DNA from: Aralia elata
Taxonomy: Eukaryota > Streptophyta > Magnoliopsida > Apiales > Araliaceae
Assembly: GCA_034770075.1 (NCBI GenBank)
Contig: CM068380.1
Coordinates: 80,175,393-80,239,392 of the forward strand
DNA: 64,000 nucleotides
Reading direction: 5' to 3'
Numbering within the stretch: the first letter of the stretch is position 1; the number at the start of each line of letters is the position of its first letter. The notes under the pieces were generated by a model that did not search any database, was not told the DNA's origin, and saw only the letters and a program-made list of their open reading frames with translations. The position numbers and the translations under genes are program-made. Positions 57,452-64,000 of the stretch are shown here, piece by piece.

Positions 57452-58217
57452 CCGGGGGCGAATCTAGAAATTATAATCAAGCATGGCAAAAAATATTTTT
57501 GTTCAAAAAAACTAATATAATGTTACCAAGTAGAATTTTTGTTCAAATTTTTTTTTATATAATGTCATTGTGTATTTTAATCTAACGTTAAATCATATAA
57601 TGTCATCATCATATTTTACTGCTATTAAACTAACTACTCATTATTTTTGAGATAAATAGGAAATGAAAATCAATTCTAAATATTTATTAATTAATTTTAT
57701 AAACAAAACCTTATGCTACGTTTGTTTGAATGAATGAAATGCAAGAAGGAATGAAATGAAAAATAACGTATTTAGTGATCATTTTGGATGATAAACCATT
57801 TCGATGAAATGAAAGTTAGTTCCATTCTCTTGATTTTCATTTATAAGGAAGATTGTTGCATGAGATTCATTCCAATGGAATGGTCGAATGGATGTATATA
57901 ACAATATTGTTTTCCTATCACACCACCTACCACCAACAATAACCAAAGATACAATTGAGATGCTTAAAAATCATTTTATTTCTTCCTTCATTTTATTCTT
58001 TGGATCGAAAGTAATATTTAAGAGAAGTTCATATAAATAACACATATTGTAGAAAAATTCATTAAGTTGAAATGTCAAAACTCTCATGAATAACTTTTTT
58101 ATATTTACATTGAATAAAAATTTATTTGTACAAGTCCTAAATATATAGTACAAAAATATTCTTGAAAATTCAGCTATGGCAATTGTCATAGTCGGCCCAA
58201 GGGTGGATGCGCCCCTG
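57452..58217. mobile_element. Possible hAT-like element with CAGGGGCG-type ends
   Basis: Left end CCGGGGGCGAATCTAG and right end GGATGCGCCCCTG are imperfectly inverted and carry the CAGGGGCG signature common in plant hAT MITEs. A clean 8-bp target duplication was not found. The interior contains sequence resembling the MITE at 36292-36596. Confidence 0.4.
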
Positions 58218-60840
58218 ATTATATCCAACATAGGTATTTCATTAATAAAGTGTCATACTCTTAGCCCACGTTGTTTGTGTGTATACAAGGATGTTAGAAT
58301 AATGACACATTATTAAAATAAAAATATGCTCAACATATGTATTTTATTAATAAAGTGTCATACTCATAGTTGACATTACTTGTGCATATATATAGACAGT
58401 GCATACAACTTTAATTCTTATTATATATCTCTATAAGAAAGTGCATCAATAAATGAATAAATAGCATATAAGTTATTGTCTATACGGCTTTGATTTTCCT
58501 ATGTTTTACTGTGCAGTTTTTTTTATCCGTATAAAAGAAATCTCATTAACACCCAAAAAATTATATGATTACCAAATCTATAAGAATTGGACAAGGCCAA
58601 TATAAAATTACAAATCATCAAATAAAGAAAATCTATAGAGCTAAATCCTTGAACAAATTTATTCAACCCCCACGAATTTCACCAAGAAAATTTGACATAA
58701 ATTCAGCTTCCTTAACATGAAAAAGAATGCCACCAACGATTTTAGATTATATCATTCCAAAAAACTCTAACAATCTGATTAGCTTTAAAAATAAAGAAAT
58801 AATAATAATAAAATTAAGCATGAGCTTTTCTTTTAATATTAATTGTTATTTAACCCTAACTAATGATCAAGTTAGTTTTAAAACCTAAATGTGAATACTT
58901 AATTTGAACTCTAGAAATACTAGATCAACATATATACGCCTAATAACTGAAAAAACAACATAAAATAAGTCGTGTTTCTCCGTTACTTGCAGTAATTTAT
59001 CATTCAATGATTATATAATTGAAAAAGAATCAACTACTATTAATCAAAATTTTAATATCTTAATTAGTTTTGAATGTAATAATGCTCCAAATCCCTTGCA
59101 TCCTTCTTCTTCTTTCGATCTTCATTCCTTGATGGGAAAATGACTATATATGTTAATTAATACTTGGGAATTGATATAAAAAAATGGGTTAGGATCACTT
59201 CTATCATACATATCCTCTAATTTCCCCTAATATATATTTAGTGTCACAAATATTACTTTTATCAACAATACTCAGTGACACAATTATTTGAGACGAATTT
59301 TATTTTGTCGCTAATTATATGAGACAAATTTTATTGTGTCATTAAATATAATATTTGTGTCATTGAATGTGTATTAAAAAAAATTGAAGAATAAATATAC
59401 TAAAGAGGATCCTAATCCCGAGAAAAATACTTATAAAACTAACACTACGTTAATACTTTTATGGAAGAAGACCCCGTAAATGTAGTGAACATATCATTGA
59501 TGGAAACTAGACTTTATTAGTACATCACATTTACATAGGCTCCGTACCCCATCCGTCTAAAAGGGGAAAAAAAGGAGAGAAATTCTGGACTTCGTTTGCT
59601 TGCACTCAATGGTTTGATTAGTGGACTCCTAAATGATAATTATTGTGTTAATTTGTTTCTTTGTTCAGAAAAAAAAATAAAAATGTGACAAAAGCAAAAG
59701 CAAGACCGGTTCTGGAATTAGTCTAAAAAATATTAGGCCATTTGAGTTATGAATGCATTTCCAGAGAAAAAAATAAAGAAGAAGAAACACTACTTACTTA
59801 CCGCGTTTAAAGATATCTTATAGCGAAAACTACTAAAAATGTAGGTCAAATTATACTTTACTGCCATAATTAATTAAGAAATTAGCACACAGTAAATAAA
59901 TTTAAAACAATCTCCAACCGCAGTGACTATCATAACTATCTCAATAAGATACAAGTCATGAGTTCAAAATTTCATAGAGATTGTTTTGTGAAACAGTGCA
60001 AAACTCTAGCGATACTTTGGGCAGCTAAAAGTTTCGCACTACGTTGTATATTGTGGTCTGTTTGTACGTTTTTATATTTGATTATTTAAAAGGGAAGAAA
60101 ATGATCATTCTAATGGAATGTTTAATCATATGTTTAAAGGAATGTTTATTCTATTAAGATGGATAAAGATTGACCATTTCATTACAATCGACAAATTTAA
60201 TTTAAAAAAAAATATCAGTCGATCAAAATCGTCTAACTTCTCGTTCTCACCAAACAAATCAATAGGAATGCCCATATTCAAATTCAACCTTTCAGAAAAG
60301 GCTAATCCAAGTCTTCTACGCGGGGACTAATGGACTTATAAGCCAAGCGACGGCGACTTCATAATTCATATACGTTTATAATAGTCTTCCAAAGTCACCA
60401 TCATGGTATTCCTATTAAATATGAATACCAAGAAATGGTAATAATTTCATATGAGCCGAGGAAATTCATATACTCCCTCTATTTCACAAAAAAAAAATCC
60501 TAATTATCAATTATTATTTTTCACAAAAAAATTATCTTTTTATGAGTAGTAATGTAGATGACATAATTTTCTAGGTCATCAAAATTTCATCAGCATGTAT
60601 TCATTATATCATTTCTTGGAGGGTAAATATGATATAAAAATACATCTTACTATTTGAAATTGTACAAATAAATTTTTTTTTATAAAGAGAGCGTGTATGC
60701 ACACAAGTACAACTAATAAAACAAGATTTCATTATTTACGGAATTCAAGATAATATTCAATGTGATAAGCTCATAATTGTGATAAAATCAATTCAAAATC
60801 AAGATTTCATTTACACTTAATTGTCATTACCCAAATCAAA
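58218..60840. other. Intergenic, no gene seen
   Basis: AT-rich. It contains a truncated inverse copy of the 36292-36596 MITE at about 60055-60280 and a Stowaway-like element at about 60473-60695 (CTCCCTCTATTTCACA on the left). The 70-codon frame at 60118-60330 lies inside the MITE relic and is not a gene. Confidence 0.5.
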
Positions 60841-63503
60841 TCATGTCCTACTTTTAAAAAATCTACATAAGATGACATACATGATCAAACTTAAGGCACT
60901 CAGCAGAGCTAACAGCAAGTAATATTTGTCCAATCTTGCTTCCCCCATGTCATCAGAGAACCAGCCCTGCTTTCCTCCATTTGAACTACTGAAATACTCA
61001 ACCCAAGATATGAGCAGAGCACTTAAAAAGCTTCCTACCCCAAATACACTAGTATACAGAGCAATCCCCATTGTTCTCATACTTGCAGGAACTTCAGAGT
61101 AAAAAAACTCCTGCATCCCAACCACAGTAAAAATATCGGAAATTCCTAACAAAATGTATTGGGGTAGTAACCAAAATATGCTTAGTGCTACTGTTTCTGA
61201 TTTAAATTCCGATTTTCTACTAAGCTCAAGCCTCTTGGTCTCCACAATTGCTGCAATTATCATGGCTATAACCGATAAAAACATCCCGATTCCCATCCTC
61301 TGCATCACACTGATACCTTTCTCGTTTCGTGTGATGAACCGGGCAAATGGGATAAAAAAGACGTCGTAAAAGGGCATCAAAAGAATGATGGAGACCGTTA
61401 TCGCGCTCTGTAGTGTGGCTGGTGGGATCTTGAAGTGACTCCCAATGCTTCTCTTCATGGTCATGCCTTGCTTGGTGAAGAATGTTGGGGGCTGCTGGAA
61501 TATTACTGCAAACATCAAAAGCATTGTCCAAATAGGCAGCAGATGCAGTACTACTTTCGCAATTTCAAGCATATAATTGCGATTCTTGGGGCCCTCAATC
61601 TCATCATCTTCATCTTGTTGACAAAGTGGTTTTTCTTGAAGCCTACATACACAACTTGACATTAGTCCCAAATTTTGGTTGGTTGTTGATATTTCCAGCG
61701 CAGTTGATATAATACACAGTTGTATTAAACATTGTACGTTTGCTGGAAATATTATTTTCTTGTTCAATTAAAATGAAATAAAAATTTAATTGAAGTTAGT
61801 GAGAAAAATACAGTACTTACTCTAGCTCAGCCACATCAGAGTTGTCTTTTGACAAGGAAATACTGCTGCCCTTGCTCATACTGATCATTCTTGATGCAGT
61901 TGCTTTGACAGTTTGAAAAATATTCACAAGAAACTTAACACTCTTGGGTTGCTTGTATGCATAAAATCGAGTCCCACAAGAAAAAAGGGCGATTGATGCA
62001 ACCATTGCAATGGTGGGGATAGCAAATCCCAATCCCCATCCTAACGTATCTTGTATATATGCCATTAGTGAAATTCCCAGAAGGCTGCCACTACATATGC
62101 CGAAGTACCACCACTGAAAGAACAAACTCTTTGTCTGATCAGAATCATCGTCGACATCATTTTTTGTGCTTGGTAATTCATCTTCGATTTCTAATTGATC
62201 AGCTCCGAAGGCTTGTAAAGATGGATTATACCCGCCTTGGCCTAGTGAAATCATGTATAGGGACCAAAAGAGAGAAACAGAGGAGCTGTTCTTGTTTGTT
62301 GGACGCCATGGCCATTCCAATGCCGTTGATGTCAATGCCAAAAGCCCCTAAATTTAATTAAGAAAAATAAAATATATACTTTAATGATATAAACTAATAC
62401 TGTTATACGGACATGCAGAGGTCTGATTTGTCACGTTCGATTTTTCTATTCTAGAAATCATATACTTCCACTATTACTATGGTTTCATGTTTATTATCGG
62501 AAAAACAAAGTTGTCGCGAAATGAAATAGAGTGAGAATAACATTACAACTGTCATTTTGCATATTTGTTGTATTTAGATTAAAGAAAAAGATTGATGATT
62601 AATTTCAATTCACTTGTTCTTGGACTCATATATAATAATTAGATATTCCTTTCAAATAACTCTAAAATTATAAGAGCACAATGATATGCAAAATGTCAAA
62701 AATAAATAAATATTCTGTCAATAAGTGCTAGATGACTTTGATTCCACCTTACATAGTAATGGAAATTCATCCTTCATAAAATCCTTAAAAATCATAGTAA
62801 ATGACAAGGATCAATACGTACGTAGTGAAAACTTGCACTATTTCATCAAGAAACTCATTGTGTGTGTGTGTGTATATATATACACGCTAAAAGAAATCAT
62901 CAAAAAAATTAATCATTGTATATGCTAAAAATTAAAATTGTAGAAAATGTGAATTAAATTAGTAAATGACATGGGTAAATATATAATGAAAACTTGTATT
63001 ATCTCATCAAGAAACTCATTGTATATGCTAAAAAAAAGGCAGAAAATGTATGTGAATTAAATTTCTAAATTAAAGAAGTAGAGAGAAAATGAACTGACCA
63101 AAGCATAGAGGGAAGAAGAGGCTAAAATGGTGGAATAACGATCCCAATAAGAGTCCACCAAGGGCGCCACCAAGAGAGGCAGCATGGAGGTAAAGCCACA
63201 CCAACTATTCACCGTCCGGGCAGCCGACGAGTTGCTCATCTTCACAACATCCGTCAGATAAGTCACCAAATTCGATGCTACTCCTTTGTATGCAAACCTC
63301 TCCATACCAGCTATCACTATACACATGGTACACATATAGTTGAACAACTATTAAAATCAATAACCAACAAATTAAAATCATGCATATAAGTACTATGGTA
63401 CGTTAATTGGAAGAAGAAAAATAAACTATATACTAGCTAGAATATTACCTATGAGAAGAATACATGGCTTGTTGAGTCCTCTTTTTCTCTGTCCTTCGGG
63501 CAT
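60841..63503 (-). CDS. NRT1/PTR family (NPF) transporter, NPF5-like
   Basis: Four exons in transcript order: 63449-63503, 63099-63316, 61821-62347 and 60841-61642. Phases agree; 533 residues. NPF hallmarks: the first helix with MERFAYKGVASNLVTYLTDV, the TVNSWCGFTSMLPLLVAPLV helix, SLGQGGYNPSLQAFGADQ after helix 4, the FFQWWYFGICSGSLLG helix, a central charged loop (about residues 255-285), FAVIFQQPPTFFTKQGMTM, and the C-terminal half with PQYILLGISDIFTVVGMQEF and FFYSEVPASMRTMGIALY. These are proton-coupled carriers of nitrate, peptides or hormones, usually with 12 membrane helices. The usual proton-coupling ExxER begins with Ala here (A21-G-M-E24-R25), a change I associate with the NPF5.8/5.9 branch. 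The substrate is not predictable. No break was seen. Confidence 0.93.
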
Positions 63504-64000
63504 GATCGATATATTGCGATCAAACTAAAGCCAGCTAGCTCTAAAATGATGAAGAAGAAGAAGAGAAGAAGGAAAAAGATGTTGATTAACAAAGTGAAAG
63601 ATAAATAAATATAAAAAAAAAAAACTAAGGTGTTGCATTCATATATTTATTGTCTCAAAGTTTCAGTCAGTTGTCCTATAAATGAATGTACAGATATAGC
63701 TCTCTAGCTCTATCTCTGAATCTTTTTCTAAATTTGTTGCTGCCGGGACTAGTGGATGAGGAAGGAAGTTCCGTTTCAAAGTAATAAAATTAAAGCAAAG
63801 TTATTTGTGGATTTTTGCGGGTATAATGGGACACTCGACTATCACTAAAACAACTTTTATAAATTGAGTGTGTAGCTACTATATAAATAGAGAGATAGAA
63901 TAAATAAATAAAAAGAGGGGGCAGACCGCACTTTAAGTTGGATCGATGTCTCGTCACGGCGGTTTAAACAAGATAGATGAGAAAATATGTCGACATGCAA
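63504..64000 (-). promoter_or_regulatory. Upstream region of the NPF gene
   Basis: A GAAGAAGAAGAAG-type purine stretch at about 63549-63580 (CT-rich on the sense strand) is likely 5' UTR. A TATATAAATAG-like sequence near 63878-63890 reads on the plus strand and cannot be tied to this gene. The window ends here. Confidence 0.35.

Overview
The window is nuclear DNA of a flowering plant, almost certainly a eudicot. The evidence is AT-rich intergenic DNA, GT-AG introns, plant-only gene families (FTR catalytic chain, plant U-box/ARM protein, plant matrixin, NPF transporter), and many plant transposons (Tat-type Ty3/gypsy, copia-type TRIM, MULE, hAT-like and Stowaway MITEs). I cannot name the species. 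No bacterial, organellar or CRISPR-like sequence was seen. All exon models were assembled by eye from splice sites and reading phase.

Layout. 1-5 kb: intergenic DNA with a young, non-coding LTR element (1957-4383; TSD GTATG). 5.7-7.1 kb: intronless U-box/ARM E3 ligase (-). 9.85-10.5 kb: two-exon AN1 zinc-finger stress-associated protein (+). 11.1-16.9 kb: seven-exon SAM-domain protein (-). 19.2-22.4 kb: six-exon ferredoxin-thioredoxin reductase catalytic chain (-). 22.9-33.2 kb: transposon block with a hAT-like element, a copia-type TRIM, a decayed Tat-lineage gypsy element and a three-LTR tandem gypsy array; the three LTR elements sit in (TA)n tracts. 33.2-41.6 kb: gene-free DNA with MITEs. 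41.7-46.0 kb: five-exon CREG-like gene (-) with a MULE in intron 1. 47.3-47.6 kb: relic of an OPT3-like transporter. 51.0-51.9 kb: intact plant matrix metalloproteinase (+). 52.7 kb: orphan MATE exon. 56.6-57.4 kb: degenerate second matrixin lacking the first zinc histidine. 60.8-63.5 kb: four-exon NPF transporter (-).

The host genes are ordinary single genes and form no operon or pathway cluster. FTRC and the CREG-like gene may be ancestral neighbours: from memory, their Arabidopsis counterparts (At2g04700, At2g04690) are adjacent, and here about 19 kb separates them, much of it transposon DNA. The most unusual structures are the LTR-S-LTR-S-LTR gypsy array, a chimeric junction inside the neighbouring gypsy element that looks like template switching, and repeated landing of LTR elements in TA microsatellites.
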